Numbered from the stretch's first letter, positions 11,276-22,039 are shown. The stretch is DNA of 64,000 nt from Smallanthus sonchifolius (GCA_023525975.1 CM042023.1:19703501-19767500), one strand, 5' to 3'. Numbers and translations: made by a program. The notes: generated from the letters alone by a model not told the origin.

Positions 11276-14200
11276 TCATGCTTGTTCTTCATTTACCGGG
11301 CGTAAAATGTAGCCCACCTTGTCAATTTCGAAAGTGTTGATGTCATTTCCTTCCAAATACGGCTTGAGCCGATGCCCATTCACCGTTTGCTTCATACTAG
11401 TATGAATATCTTCAATATCAACATCCCCGAATCGACCCACTCGCGTGATCACGTATGGCCCCATCCATTTGCTTTTCAACTTTTCCGCAAATAGCTTCAA
11501 TCGCGAGTTGTACAACCATACATTTTGACCCGCTTCAAAGGTTCGCTTCCTGATCTTTGCATCATGAACCTTTTTCAGTTTGTCTTTGTACGCGGACGCA
11601 CATTCATATGCTTCATCTCGAATCTCTTCAATTTCACTCAACTGAAGCTTCCGAATCCTACCCGCTTCATCGTAATCCGCATTCACCGTTTTAATCGCCC
11701 AATGTGCCCGATGAGCTAACTCCATTGGTAAGTGGCACCCTTTCCCATACACTAACCGGTACGGAGTTGTACCAATAGGAGTTTTATAGGCCGTTCGGTA
11801 AGCCCACAACGCATCATCCAACTTACTTGACCAATCTTTTCTATCCGTTCGCACCGTCTTCATGAGAATTTCCTTAATTTGACGGTTGGACACTTCAACT
11901 TGTCCGCTTGTTTGCGGATGATACGGCGTAGCGATTCGATGGTTCACATTGTACCGCTTCAACAATTTTCTAAAGTTAAAATTTTTAAAATGTGAACCGC
12001 CGTCACTAATTATAACTCTTGGAATCCCGAAACGAGCAAAGATGTTGGACTGAACAAACTTGCACACAACCGAATGATCGTTGGTTCTTGTAGGAATGGC
12101 TTCAATCCATTTCGAGACATAATCTACCGCCACAAGAATATACAAAAAACCATTCGAACTCGGGAATGGACCCATAAAATCTATGCCCCACACATCAAAT
12201 ATCTCAACCACCAAAATAGGTTGCAAAGGCATCTCATCCCTCTTCGAAATACTTCCCATTTTTTGGCAATTTAAACAATTCCGGGAAAATTCACACGCAT
12301 CCTTGAAAATGGTGGGCCAATAAAACCCACATTGAAGAACCCGATAACTGGTTTTCTGCCCACTGAAATGACCCCCACATGCTGATGAATGTGCATGAGT
12401 CAAAACCTGCAACACCTCGGTGTCGGGAATACACCTCCGAATCACTTGATCCGACCCAATCTTGAAAAGGTCCGGTTCATCCCAAATATACTGTTTCATT
12501 TGAGCCATAAATCGTTGCCTTCTCTTCTTCTTCTCCCAATGGCTCGGAATGGAACCCGTGGCTAAATAATTCACAAAATGAGCATACCACGGTGCGGTAC
12601 ACACGGCTAGCAATTGCTCATCAGGAAATCGTTCATTTATTTCCATCGTGTCGTCAACTCCTTCTAATGGAATCCGGGATAAGTGATCCGCCACAACATT
12701 TTCACATCCTTTTTTATCCCGAACTTCCAAATCGAACTCTTGTAAAAGCAACACCCAACGAATCAAACGGGGCTTTGCATATTTCTTCTCCATCAAATAT
12801 CGGACCGCACTATGATCCGAATACACCACTACCTTGCTTCCCCAAATGTAAGACCGAAACTTATCCAATGCGTACACCACCGCAAGTAATTCCTTTTCCG
12901 TAGTTGTATAATTTAACTGTGCCTCAGATAATGTCTTACTCGCATAGTAGATCACCACTGGCTTCTTGTCAACCCTTTGACCCAAAACTGCCCCAATAGT
13001 GCTATCACTAGCATCACACATGATCTCGAATGGCTTCGTCCAATCTGGTGGTTGCAAAATAGGAGCTTGTACCAACTGTTCCTTCAAAATATTAAAAGCT
13101 TGCAAACACTCATTAGTAAAATCAAATGGAACATCTTTAAGCAACAAATTACATAAAGGTTTAGTGATTACACTAAAACCTTTAATAAATCTTCGATAAA
13201 AACCCGCATGTCCCAAAAATGACCTTACCCCTTTAACATTTTTTGGTGGAGGCAAAGTTGAAATTACCTTTATTTTTGCCTTGTCTACCTCCATCCCTCT
13301 ATTTGAAATCACATGACCTAACACAATACCCTCTTGCACCATGAAATGACTTTTCTCCCAACTTAGCACCAAATTTTTCTCGACACATCTTTTAAAAACT
13401 TTTTCCAATTCGTCGAGACAAGATTCAAAAGTTGGGCCAAAAATGGAAAAGTCATCCATGAATACTTCAAGTGACTCCCCGACCATGTCCGAGAAAATAC
13501 TCATCATACAACGTTGAAAAGTGGCTGGGGCATTGCACAATCTGAATGGCATTCGCCGAAAAGCGAAAGTGCCGTATGGACACGTGAAGGTGGTTTTGTG
13601 TTGGTCATCCGGATGAATAGCAATTTGGTTATACCCCGAATACCCATCCAAAAAACAGTAATATTTTTGACCCGACAATTTTTCAATAATTTGGTCAATG
13701 AATGGTAAAGGGAAATGGTCTTTAGAAGTGGCGGTATTTAATTTCCGGTAATCAATGCACACGCGCCACCCGGTGACCGGTCGGGTGGCGATTTGTTCTC
13801 CATTTTCATCTTTAATTACCTGAATACCTGCTTTCTTTGGCACTACCTGTGTAGGACTTACCCAAGCACTGTCCAAAATAGGATAGATAATTCCCGCATC
13901 TAACCATTTGATTACCTCTTTTTTCACCACTTCCCTCAGATTGGGATTCAACCTTCTTTGGGTCTCACGAGTCGGTTTTACATCATCGGCGGTGATAATC
14001 TTGTGCATGACTATGGATGGACTAATCCTTTTTAAGTCGGCAATCGTCCATCCTATGGCCGCCTTGTTCGCCTTCAATACCTTCAATAACCCTTGTTCTT
14101 GAGCCACATCCAAATTGGAGGCAATAATGACCGGTAATGTGTCATTGTCCCCCAAGAATGCATATTTCAAGTGGCTAGGCAAGTTCTTGAACTCCACTTT

Positions 14201-14959
14201 CGGTGGACATTCCAGTGACGGCTTCGTATCCGAATTAATTTCCGCCGGTAAACTTTCAATTTGATGGGTCCACGGTGGTCGCCCTTCTTGAACCGCTAAA
14301 GCCTCTTGCTTTTTCTCTTCCATCCTCAATGCACATACATGTACCTGTTCAGAAAAATCACAAACACAAGTTTCCAAGACATCTTCCTCATACTCGTGCG
14401 GCTCACACCTGTCAACTAAATCTGCCATAAAACACTCATCACCACTCAAAGAGTTAGAAACGTTAGTAAAGTCATTTAATCTCATTTTTCTATTTCCAAA
14501 GGTCATATCAACTGTACCATATCGACAATCAATAATGGCATGAGCGGTGTTCAAAAATGGTCGACCCAATATGACATTTTGTTGTTGACTTGGGTCAACC
14601 GATGAGTAGTCCAAAACTAAAAAGTCAACGGGATAGTAAAATTCATCCACTTTTACTATCACATCCCGCACAATCCCTCGGGGAAGCTTGTGAGATAAAT
14701 CGGCTAAAACAACCGTTGTCTCGATCCGTTTCAATGGACCAAAATCGTATTGGTCATATAAGCCCCCCGGTAAAATACTTACTCCGGCACCAAGATCCAA
14801 TAACGCCCTCGACATTTGAAAATTTCCAACTTGAATATTAATTAATGGCGTTCTCGGATCTTGGAGCTTAGGAGGAAGATCCCCTTTTAAAACTGCACTT
14901 ACTCGCTCAGTCAAATTAACCTGTTTAGGCACTTTCTGTTGCCTCTTTTGGGTGCACAA
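11276..14959 (-). CDS. Athila-like pol polyprotein (protease, RT, RNase H, integrase)
   Basis: This 1227-residue frame has no internal stop. In order: retropepsin with LLDLGAGVSIL (catalytic Asp near 55); RT with YRKLN near 404, FLDGYSGYNQI near 436 and FMDD at 500-503; RNase H with CDASDS near 648, TEKE near 687 and SDHS near 714; integrase zinc finger HX7H...CX2C (His 856/864, Cys 895/898) and a DDE triad at about Asp 927 (GIDFMGPF), Asp 986 (ISDGGSHF) and Glu 1022 (GQVEVSNR). The annotated first codon is a TTG; upstream codons in this frame read KILKE, and related elements run from gag straight into this segment, so pol is probably expressed by fusion with gag, not from its own start. All catalytic residues I can check are present. 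Lineage Athila/Tat inferred from primer site and layout. Confidence 0.95.
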   Translation of the reverse strand: MCTQKRQQKVPKQVNLTERVSAVLKGDLPPKLQDPRTPLINIQVGNFQMSRALLDLGAGVSILPGGLYDQYDFGPLKRIETTVVLADLSHKLPRGIVRDVIVKVDEFYYPVDFLVLDYSSVDPSQQQNVILGRPFLNTAHAIIDCRYGTVDMTFGNRKMRLNDFTNVSNSLSGDECFMADLVDRCEPHEYEEDVLETCVCDFSEQVHVCALRMEEKKQEALAVQEGRPPWTHQIESLPAEINSDTKPSLECPPKVEFKNLPSHLKYAFLGDNDTLPVIIASNLDVAQEQGLLKVLKANKAAIGWTIADLKRISPSIVMHKIITADDVKPTRETQRRLNPNLREVVKKEVIKWLDAGIIYPILDSAWVSPTQVVPKKAGIQVIKDENGEQIATRPVTGWRVCIDYRKLNTATSKDHFPLPFIDQIIEKLSGQKYYCFLDGYSGYNQIAIHPDDQHKTTFTCPYGTFAFRRMPFRLCNAPATFQRCMMSIFSDMVGESLEVFMDDFSIFGPTFESCLDELEKVFKRCVEKNLVLSWEKSHFMVQEGIVLGHVISNRGMEVDKAKIKVISTLPPPKNVKGVRSFLGHAGFYRRFIKGFSVITKPLCNLLLKDVPFDFTNECLQAFNILKEQLVQAPILQPPDWTKPFEIMCDASDSTIGAVLGQRVDKKPVVIYYASKTLSEAQLNYTTTEKELLAVVYALDKFRSYIWGSKVVVYSDHSAVRYLMEKKYAKPRLIRWVLLLQEFDLEVRDKKGCENVVADHLSRIPLEGVDDTMEINERFPDEQLLAVCTAPWYAHFVNYLATGSIPSHWEKKKRRQRFMAQMKQYIWDEPDLFKIGSDQVIRRCIPDTEVLQVLTHAHSSACGGHFSGQKTSYRVLQCGFYWPTIFKDACEFSRNCLNCQKMGSISKRDEMPLQPILVVEIFDVWGIDFMGPFPSSNGFLYILVAVDYVSKWIEAIPTRTNDHSVVCKFVQSNIFARFGIPRVIISDGGSHFKNFNFRKLLKRYNVNHRIATPYHPQTSGQVEVSNRQIKEILMKTVRTDRKDWSSKLDDALWAYRTAYKTPIGTTPYRLVYGKGCHLPMELAHRAHWAIKTVNADYDEAGRIRKLQLSEIEEIRDEAYECASAYKDKLKKVHDAKIRKRTFEAGQNVWLYNSRLKLFAEKLKSKWMGPYVITRVGRFGDVDIEDIHTSMKQTVNGHRLKPYLEGNDINTFEIDKVGYILRPVNEEQA

Positions 14960-14964
14960 TTCTT

Positions 14965-17403
14965 TTAAAATTTTGCATACGCGGGCACTTGCTTAATTGC
15001 CTCAAGTAAAGGAAGATTTACTTTTACTTGTTTGAACACCTCCCACATCTCCTCTTTTTGAGGGCCCCTTTTTGAAATAATGTTCTTCTTACCTGGGTCT
15101 ATTAAAGCCGAAGGAAAAGGGATAGGATTTGACTCCCCCCCATTTTTCTTGTTATTCAAAAGTTCACTTAGACCCGGTTTTCCAAATACTTTTTCAAAAG
15201 TTTTACTTTTAGATTTACCCAATGGTGATGATTCGTCATCATCACTTTCCACCCCCGTAATATTCTCAACTACCCCTTCAACCAAATTCGGTGAAGAGTC
15301 ATTTTTGTATTCTTCACCACTTCTCAAAACATTTACATGATTAATAGGAACATTACGTGAAGAATTATGAGAGGGGTTTACCTTAGTGTCGCTTGGAAGT
15401 TGACCCTTATTCTTCTTCAAATCCGCCACTTCGGTTGCAAGTTGACCCATTTGAGTGGTCAAAGATTGAATGGCCTTGTCACGAACTTCGTCTTTTTGTA
15501 GACGAGCATCATCCAACTGATTTCTTCTTTGCATCTCTTGTTGCATCGTCTTTAACACATCCATAACCTCATTCCCACTTGAATTGGATTGTCCCAGTCC
15601 CCCAGTTTGTTGTTGGTATTGTTTTTGATAACCTTGATTACCTTGATTACCTTGATTTGCATATGGTTGACGCGGAACAAAGTTTGATTGAGGTGCTCCT
15701 TGGAAATGTGGGTTGGATTGATTCGCGGGATTGCCATAACGAAAATTCGGGTGATTTCGCAACCCCGGATGATACGTATTTGAATTCATGTTATAATTTC
15801 TACCACCCCCACCTTGGCCTTGACCTTGAATTGCATTGACTTTTTCAAAATTTTCTTTAACTCCCAAACAATTATCCGCTGAATGGCCCAATTCATTACA
15901 GTTAGTGCAAACATCATAAACTTGATTAGTAGTTTGCACATTACCATTCTCCACCGCATGCAATTGGGTTCTAGTAATGGCCGGTCTCGCTCTCCTAGAT
16001 GATTGAGCCTTTCTCTTTGACGTGACAGCCATTTGTTCCAAAAACGCCCGATCGTCTTGCTCGTAATTAGTACCGAATGTACCATTCGTGATAGACATTA
16101 AGTCACGAGCATCTTCGGAATTCAACCCTTCATGAAACGCGTTCAACAGTTCCCACAATTCGATCCCATGATGAGGGTAATTTTTTATCATCAAATTAAA
16201 CCGTTCGAAAACTTCGTGAAACATTTCATCTTGTTGTTGTTGGAAGCTTCTCAAGCTTCTTCTCGCATCGTTGGTCTTTTGGGCTGTGAAAAATTCTTCT
16301 AAAAATCTTTGTTGCATCTCCGCCCATGTATAAATCGAAGCCGATGGTAAAGTGTAAAACCATCTCTTCGCTTTATCTTCCAACGAGAATTGAAACAATA
16401 CCAACTTTACTTCATCCGATGAAAATCCTTGCCCACCGATAGTATTGCATATCGAATCGTATGCCTCCAAATGAAAATAAGGTTCCTCCGTGGCTAATCC
16501 CTTATATTTCGGTAAACTTTGGAGGGAATTAGTTCTAACTTCAAACGTCCTCCCTTGATTGTTTTGAGGAATAACTACCGGTGAAGGGTTGTTAGTAATA
16601 ACCGGCCTAAAATGTGCTTCAATACCCCTCACGGCCTCCCGATTATATCTTCTTGGCACGCCCAACGGTACTTGTGGTGGCAAACCGGCTTGCCTAGGCA
16701 TTTGTCTTCGAGGTTGAACCTGTCTAGGAATTTGTTGTTGAAATTGTGGTTGAGGCACTTGTTGCTCATATTGTTGAACTTGTCGAGGTTGACCTTGTGG
16801 AGCTTGCGGTATATCTTGCGGTCTTCGCACAAATCCACCCCCTCCTTGAAATCCCGTTTGATTTCCATTACCCCCAAGGGTATATTCACCTTCATCATAC
16901 CCCTCATAATCATCTTCATAACCGTCATCAAACCCATCATCTTGCACTCTCATAAACGGCATCGCGGGAGATTGTTGATATTGGAACCTCGATGGTGGTG
17001 GTTGTTGAACCGGGGTGGTAAAGGTTATAGGTGGGTCTTGTTGAAATGGAAATGGTTGACTCTGTTGGGAGGACGATTGACCTTGAGTCGGGAAGAAATG
17101 GCTAAATGGTGGAAAGGTTGATGTCGTTTGGTAGCATAATGGATTTGGTGGAAGTGTACTTGTAGGAACAGTGGTATTTGTGGGTTTGCTCTCACTTGTT
17201 ATAGGACTTGGTGGAATAGGAGGTGTGGTGGTTGGTAGTGTTTGACCCGTCGTGAGAATTGGTGGATCCATGATGTTTTTCGGTGTAGTAGGAGACCCAA
17301 TGACTTTGTTCTCCCTAAGTAAAACTCGGTTCCGTGAAAGTGTCCGTTCAATTTCTGGATCAAATGCTAATGGTGATGACTTTTTGGAGCCTCTAGTATG
17401 CAT
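14965..17403 (-). CDS. Athila-like gag
   Basis: This 812-residue frame begins MHTRGSKKSSPLAFDPEIER, the usual short start for this lineage. After a long Pro/Gln-rich region (40-250) comes the retrotransposon gag domain (about 340-440: AKRWFYTLPSASIYTWAEM, then QRFLEEFF and ERFNLMIKNYPHHG). A CX2CX4HX4C zinc knuckle, CTNCNELGHSADNC, lies at 499-512, followed by Gly/Asn/Gln-rich sequence. It builds the particle and binds element RNA. The frame closes with TAA at 14965-14967 right after VPAYAKF, exactly where relatives continue into pol; a single-base change in the run AAAATTTTAAAA explains the break (see findings). Confidence 0.95.
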   Translation of the reverse strand: MHTRGSKKSSPLAFDPEIERTLSRNRVLLRENKVIGSPTTPKNIMDPPILTTGQTLPTTTPPIPPSPITSESKPTNTTVPTSTLPPNPLCYQTTSTFPPFSHFFPTQGQSSSQQSQPFPFQQDPPITFTTPVQQPPPSRFQYQQSPAMPFMRVQDDGFDDGYEDDYEGYDEGEYTLGGNGNQTGFQGGGGFVRRPQDIPQAPQGQPRQVQQYEQQVPQPQFQQQIPRQVQPRRQMPRQAGLPPQVPLGVPRRYNREAVRGIEAHFRPVITNNPSPVVIPQNNQGRTFEVRTNSLQSLPKYKGLATEEPYFHLEAYDSICNTIGGQGFSSDEVKLVLFQFSLEDKAKRWFYTLPSASIYTWAEMQQRFLEEFFTAQKTNDARRSLRSFQQQQDEMFHEVFERFNLMIKNYPHHGIELWELLNAFHEGLNSEDARDLMSITNGTFGTNYEQDDRAFLEQMAVTSKRKAQSSRRARPAITRTQLHAVENGNVQTTNQVYDVCTNCNELGHSADNCLGVKENFEKVNAIQGQGQGGGGRNYNMNSNTYHPGLRNHPNFRYGNPANQSNPHFQGAPQSNFVPRQPYANQGNQGNQGYQKQYQQQTGGLGQSNSSGNEVMDVLKTMQQEMQRRNQLDDARLQKDEVRDKAIQSLTTQMGQLATEVADLKKNKGQLPSDTKVNPSHNSSRNVPINHVNVLRSGEEYKNDSSPNLVEGVVENITGVESDDDESSPLGKSKSKTFEKVFGKPGLSELLNNKKNGGESNPIPFPSALIDPGKKNIISKRGPQKEEMWEVFKQVKVNLPLLEAIKQVPAYAKF

Positions 17404-17495
17404 ACACCTGTAAGTACCTGCACACTAACACAACCAGCGTAAACCCGAAAATAACAAACAAAAAATTACGAAAGTTAACACACGTTGCGCACTAC

Positions 17496-17513
17496 TCCCC
17501 GGCAACGGCGCCA
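17496..17513 (-). promoter_or_regulatory. Primer-binding site for tRNA-Asp
   Basis: Five bases inside the 5' LTR the minus strand reads TGGCGCCGTTGCCGGGGA, complementary to the 3' end of plant tRNA-Asp(GTC), as known for Athila and Tat elements. Confidence 0.92.
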
Positions 17514-17518
17514 ATTTT

Positions 17519-18701
17519 TGACGTGAGGTCGTGGTCTCACTCAAAAATAAACCAATTACACTAAATAGATAGTGGTAAGTGGATATCGAACACAGGGAGT
17601 TTGTGGAAAATGTGCTTACTAAGTAGTTCGGATTTAACTAACTTAAAATAAATTGCAAGAAATGTAAATTCACGATTTTGATTGTTTGGTTTCAAAAACT
17701 AAGATCAACTAAATAAATTGCAAATCAAAGATTAGTTTGTAAACAGATTAAGAGAAAGCGATCATCCTAGGTTTCAGGTTTCAATTGACATCCATGTTTA
17801 AATCCAACTAGAAAGAATCACATAGACATGATTCATGCGTGACCACTTGTTTGTGATAAAAGGGAACTAAGTACTCGGATTACGAAAATGCGAGGTTGTT
17901 ACCCGATGACCAATTAACCAATATCCAACCCTAATCCCTCCCGTGATATCTCGATTGTCAACGACACCAAGAACGTACGATTTAGATTATGATCAAAACA
18001 TCAATCAACAATTTACAAACAAACATTCACACACCATAATAAACAAACAAACATTGCAAGTCTATTATTCTAGAAATACGGATAAAAACACAAATGTCTT
18101 AGACAAACCTTCAACCTAGGATGAACACCACAAGTTTAGCCACTCATGTCTTGGTGCATCATCATCACACAAAGATTAATGTTCATATGAATCAAAACAC
18201 AAACCCAATGATTAGAAAATTGTTTGGAACCCAGAAAATCACCCAAAATAGCCCCTGAAACTGCTGCAAAACGTCTCCCAATGATTGGATATGAAAAGCC
18301 CCTTGAAGAACTGTTTTAATAGGGCAGTTACACTTTTCACGCCAGTGACCACCGTAAGCTACGGTTCCCACCGTAGCTTACGGTGGTGAGCAACATTCTA
18401 CGGTGGTCCAAAACTGCCTTACGGTGCCAAGAAAGTTTCCTAGATGTCACCGTAGCTTACGGTGACCACCGTAAGCTACGGTGGAGCTCAGGTCATTCTC
18501 TCCTTTTCTTTGTTTGTTTCAATGATGATTGAGTCTCTTTCCTCTTGCTTCAATCTTTGCGTTAAATGCATCCAATTAAACTCTTTTGTACTTGAAACAT
18601 TAAACCACCATAGTCATCTAATTCTAACAAGTAACCGACTTAAATGTAGGATTAAAATACCATTTATAGCACTTAAGGGTCGTCCTACGGACCAACCGTC
18701 A
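17519..18701 (-). repeat. Athila-like 5' LTR (1183 bp)
   Basis: Same length as the 6261-7443 copy and nearly identical, ending CAACCGTCA before the CCTAG duplication (18702-18706). Contains the palindrome cluster at about 18349-18482. Confidence 0.95.
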
Positions 18702-18706
18702 CCTAG

Positions 18707-18890
18707 CCCAATGCCATGTCACCTCTTCCGGACCCGACTGGTATGTTGATTCAGGAGCTACGAATCACATGACTCCTTCCTCCACTACCGTCTCAAACCC
18801 GTCCACTGTTCACGGTAATGATTCTGTTATGTTTGGCATGGGCAGACCTTACCAATTACCCATAAAGGGCAATCTAATATCAATGATATC
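18707..18890 (+). pseudogene. Copia protease fragment (host element resumes)
   Basis: Immediately after the CCTAG duplication the Copia frame reads PDWYVDSGATNHMTPSST, with DSGA being the aspartic protease active site, and goes on to LPIKGNLISMISF. It is cut at 18895 by the solo LTR and continues at 20570 as SLKDVLVVPNLSKNLLSI. Confidence 0.85.
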
Positions 18891-18895
18891 CTTCT

Positions 18896-20564
18896 TGTAA
18901 CACCTGCCACAAAAATGTCCAAGATTTGCAAAAGTTATAACCCGGAGGACTATAAGTATAAATGTACTATAAGTCTAGGGTTTAAAATAAAAAAATTTGA
19001 AATTTAAGACCTTAGCGGACCGTTAAGGCAAACCCTAACGGTCCGCTACGAGTGTAGGTCTGATGGTAGAGGTCCGCTAAGGAACCCCTACCCGGTGTCA
19101 TGGGGTGGCGGACCGCCACCACCTGGGTAACGGTCCGCTACTTGGCCATTAAGCAAACAATCTGGGATTGCCATGTGTCTGGTGACTAATGGTCACAAAT
19201 TATGACACGTGTACTCGTGGCGGACCGCCACGCCATATAGTAACGGTCCTCTAGTCGCAAATCTTGAAGATCTGCCACGTATCAGGGTGGCGGACCGCTA
19301 TGCCCATTGTAACGGTCCGCTAGATGCAAACCCATGAAAGGTCCAATAAGAATTGGACATCTAGAGCTGACGCATGCAAGGGCGGTGGCGGACCGCTAAA
19401 CGCCCGGTAACGGTCCGCTACGGATCCAGTTTCACCCCTATAAATTGTTTGACGATTTCATTCGTTTTTCCCACCTTAAACACGAATTCAACTTCTAATT
19501 CCAGTTCCAGAGCATCCCTAGCTCGATTCCGAAGCCCTCGGTTCAATTCCCGCTCATCTTAGTGCCCGATTAAGCAAGAAACGCTCGAAGAAAGGTCAAG
19601 ACGCTAGAGAAACCAAGATAAGAAGCTAGCATATAAGTTTTTGATTCTTGGGGCTCATTCCTATAAATCAAGGTGAATACTTTATCTATTTCATAACTTG
19701 TGTCAAACATTTACATTTACGAAATGGCCAAATAAATGTTAAGGGAATAATGCTCAATGTTCTTCTACGAACAAAACATTCAGGCCATAGATATGCGTAA
19801 AACTTGCAAGGGATACACGGGTCTCGGGTGAAATTCCCGGATTACGGCTAGTGCTTGTCATATAACAACTTCGGAGGTAAACCTGTCCCTTGTTATAAGA
19901 CATGACGCCAGTGTATAATGTGGTGCGATTGAACAGGACGAGCCTGCTGAATGTATAGATTGAACATAAAGTTGTGATTATGAACTAATGCTTGTTTAGG
20001 CCAATGATTTCCTGTCAAGATAATTATATTCGCCGGCGTTCGCGCTGACGTTTTATTTTCAAAATGTTTTTATGAAATGAATAAATTAAAATGAGAATGG
20101 GGTATGGGCAGACATCAGATCTGCCCCAAGAAAAGAAAATGTGAAGAGGCAGACATCAGATCTGACCTAGGATGACTTGCACATTGGATTCTCGGGCCTC
20201 GTGTATAGAAAATCCTAAACAAAGGAAAAGGAGATAGGACCGCGGAACTGATCAACCCTGGATAGTACTATTTCCGGTGGCTTGAAACTTGTCCATAAGA
20301 GACGAGAGATGTATTTGATTTCAAATTTGTTTTGTAATCAAATGAAAGGGTATTTAAATCCGTGTGTTTATAAAGTAAATACAAGACTTTTGTTTTCCAA
20401 CTGAGTTTTGGTATTTACAATTACAACCCTTGAGGTTGAACAAATAATGAAACGATCCTTTTGAAAAGACTTCCGCTGTATTTATAAAAACTTTGAAATC
20501 AAAGTAAAGCAGGTACCAATCGTGCTCGCACACGTCCAGGTGGTGACTGAGGCGGGGTGTGACT
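18896..20564 (+). mobile_element. Solo LTR (1669 bp) inside the Copia protease region
   Basis: Starts TGTAACACCTGCC and ends GGCGGGGTGTGACT, the last base probably mutated from A. The 5-bp duplication CTTCT lies at 18891-18895 and 20565-20569. Removing the insertion and one CTTCT rejoins the Copia frame without a shift (FSLKDVLVVP). No gag-pol lies inside, so it is an LTR left by recombination. A TATA-like CCTATAAATT is at about 19436, suggesting plus orientation for the LTR promoter. The termini resemble those of the 2.8-kb solo LTRs at 38537 and 44924, suggesting a related Gypsy group. Confidence 0.85.
19010..19424. repeat. Palindrome cluster, GCGGACCG type
   Basis: The first pair is AGCGGACCGTTA followed after ten bases by TAACGGTCCGCT. 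At least four further GGCGGACCG/CGGTCCGC pairs follow up to 19424, spaced 70-100 bp, each with different loop sequence. They lie upstream of the TATA-like box of the solo LTR. Confidence 0.85.
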
Positions 20565-20621
20565 CTTCTCCTTAAAGGACGTTTTGGTTGTTCCTAACCT
20601 CTCTAAAAACCTGCTCTCTAT

Positions 20622-21386
20622 CTATGCAGTCGATATCGCCGATATATCGGTTATCGGTCCTCTGAGAAAATATCGGCAGAAATATCGGTACCGATATTAT
20701 TGGCGATATTTACCGATATATCGCCGATAATTTAAGTCCATAATATCTGTAGTATAACCGAGTTTCTCGATAATTTTAACTTGGCCCTTTTTTAATGTTT
20801 TTTAGCTACAAAAACTCAATGACCTTGTATTCATCCAATACAACACAAGGTTACAAAGGCGCTACAAGTCACTAAAAGCCAACAAATCTTTGGATCCTAT
20901 TTTGTTGAGAGACGTAGATGAAAATGATGATTGGGTTACACCAACAGAAGTTGAGCTTCAAGAGTTTGTTAATGGTACAAATGGTCTTCTTTGGTCGGCT
21001 GCGCGAGAGGCAATGGGAGGAAACGGAGAAGTTGGGGCAAGTACTAGGAGCAAAAGATCGCGCTATATAGATGATGATGATATTACAGTTGAAGTGAATG
21101 ATATGGATGAACAATTGGATGCCTTGGTTGATGTGGACTCGGAGGATGATTTCATTGCTTACGATTAGATCATGTTTCTAATATAAAATATGGACACTTT
21201 TTAGTTTTGACTTTTGATTTGACTATTAATATTATATATGTATATATATATAATTATATATATATATATAAGTTTATACATGATATAAAAATTACCGATA
21301 TTCCACCGATATCCCACCACGAGAACCGATATCTCAAATATCGGTCCTTGACCGATAACCGATATTTTTTCGCATTAACTGCATAG
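20622..21386 (+). mobile_element. hAT deletion derivative (765 bp)
   Basis: Perfect 9-bp terminal inverted repeats CTATGCAGT/ACTGCATAG are flanked by the 8-bp duplication CTCTCTAT at 20614-20621 and 21387-21394, diagnostic of hAT. Subterminal regions are packed with TATCGG/CCGATA motifs in both orientations, likely transposase-binding sites. Only the last transposase exon remains. Its removal restores the Copia frame (LLSISKLTK). Confidence 0.92.
20806..21168 (+). pseudogene. Last exon of a hAT transposase
   Basis: Follows an acceptor-like TTTTTTAG and reads LQKLNDLVFIQYNTRLQRRY, then DPILLRDVDENDDWVTPTE and an acidic tail to TAG. This matches the region after the hAT dimerisation domain in plant DUF659/BED-type transposases. 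The catalytic domain and the zinc finger are deleted, so the element cannot move on its own. Confidence 0.8.
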
Positions 21387-21394
21387 CTCTCTAT

Positions 21395-21652
21395 TAGCAA
21401 ATTAACCAAGGATAACCATGTTGATGTCTTGCTGTCTTACCCTTCTTTTCATGTTCAGGATCGTCACACCATGCAAGTTCTAGCCCAAGGAAGATGTTAC
21501 AACCGGAACATCATGCTCTCCTATCTTCATCTTTGAACAATAAAGCGTCGTTTGAAGTTTGGCATTCTCGTTTGGGACATGTCCATTTCGACACTATATT
21601 TGCTTTACAAAAACTTGGTTGCTTGTCTATTAGTGCCCTTTTACCTAAACCG
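21395..21652 (+). pseudogene. Copia pre-integrase fragment
   Basis: Carries the gag-pre-integrase signature VWHSRLGHVHFDT after a frameshift relative to the preceding SKLTKDNHVDVLLSYPSF. Interrupted by the MITE at 21667. Confidence 0.8.
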
Positions 21653-21666
21653 GTGTGTGCCCCCAT

Positions 21667-22025
21667 AGTTGTTAATAGCGAATAGCGATAAATAGCAACA
21701 AGTGACCTATATGCTATGTAGCGAATAGCGATAAATAGCGACCGCTATTTCATTTTGTAGCGATAAAGTAACATAGCTAAAAGACTTAGCACAAATCATC
21801 TAAGTCTTCATATTCCGGTTCATCATCATCATCATCATCATCATCGCGTTCTTTTTTCAATCGGGATACAAAAAAAACCCTAATGGGCTCCCTTTTATAT
21901 TTATCAAGATAAATTAAAAAAAAACAAAACAAAAATGTCGCTATTTTCGCTATTTATCGCTACACTCCTTGTAGCGACACTACATCGCTTCGCTATAGCG
22001 ACTGCTACGGTCGCTATTGACAACT
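21667..22025. mobile_element. MITE with 14-bp flanking duplication
   Basis: Inverted ends AGTTGTTAATAGCGA and AGTTGTCAATAGCGA (read inward) bound 359 bp with no coding capacity. GTGTGTGCCCCCAT is present at 21653-21666 and 22026-22039. Fourteen bases is longer than hAT (8) or Mutator (9-11) duplications. A (CAT)n run lies at about 21823-21845. Confidence 0.8.
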
Positions 22026-22039
22026 GTGTGTGCCCCCAT

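Larger units (their letters stand above)
6261..18701 (-). mobile_element. Complete Athila-like Gypsy retrotransposon
   Basis: Two 1183-bp LTRs (6261-7443 and 17519-18701) flank gag, pol and a third ORF, all on the minus strand. The duplicated target CCTAG sits at 6256-6260 and 18702-18706. The primer-binding site matches tRNA-Asp, and a purine-rich tract precedes the other LTR. By eye the two LTRs differ at only about a dozen positions, around one percent, so insertion is recent relative to its Copia host. The third ORF downstream of pol, with an ATHILA ORF-1 type domain, and the tRNA-Asp primer place it in the Athila/Tat side of Gypsy. A one-base frame break at the gag-pol joint and one stop in the third ORF are the only lesions I see. 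Confidence 0.95.
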
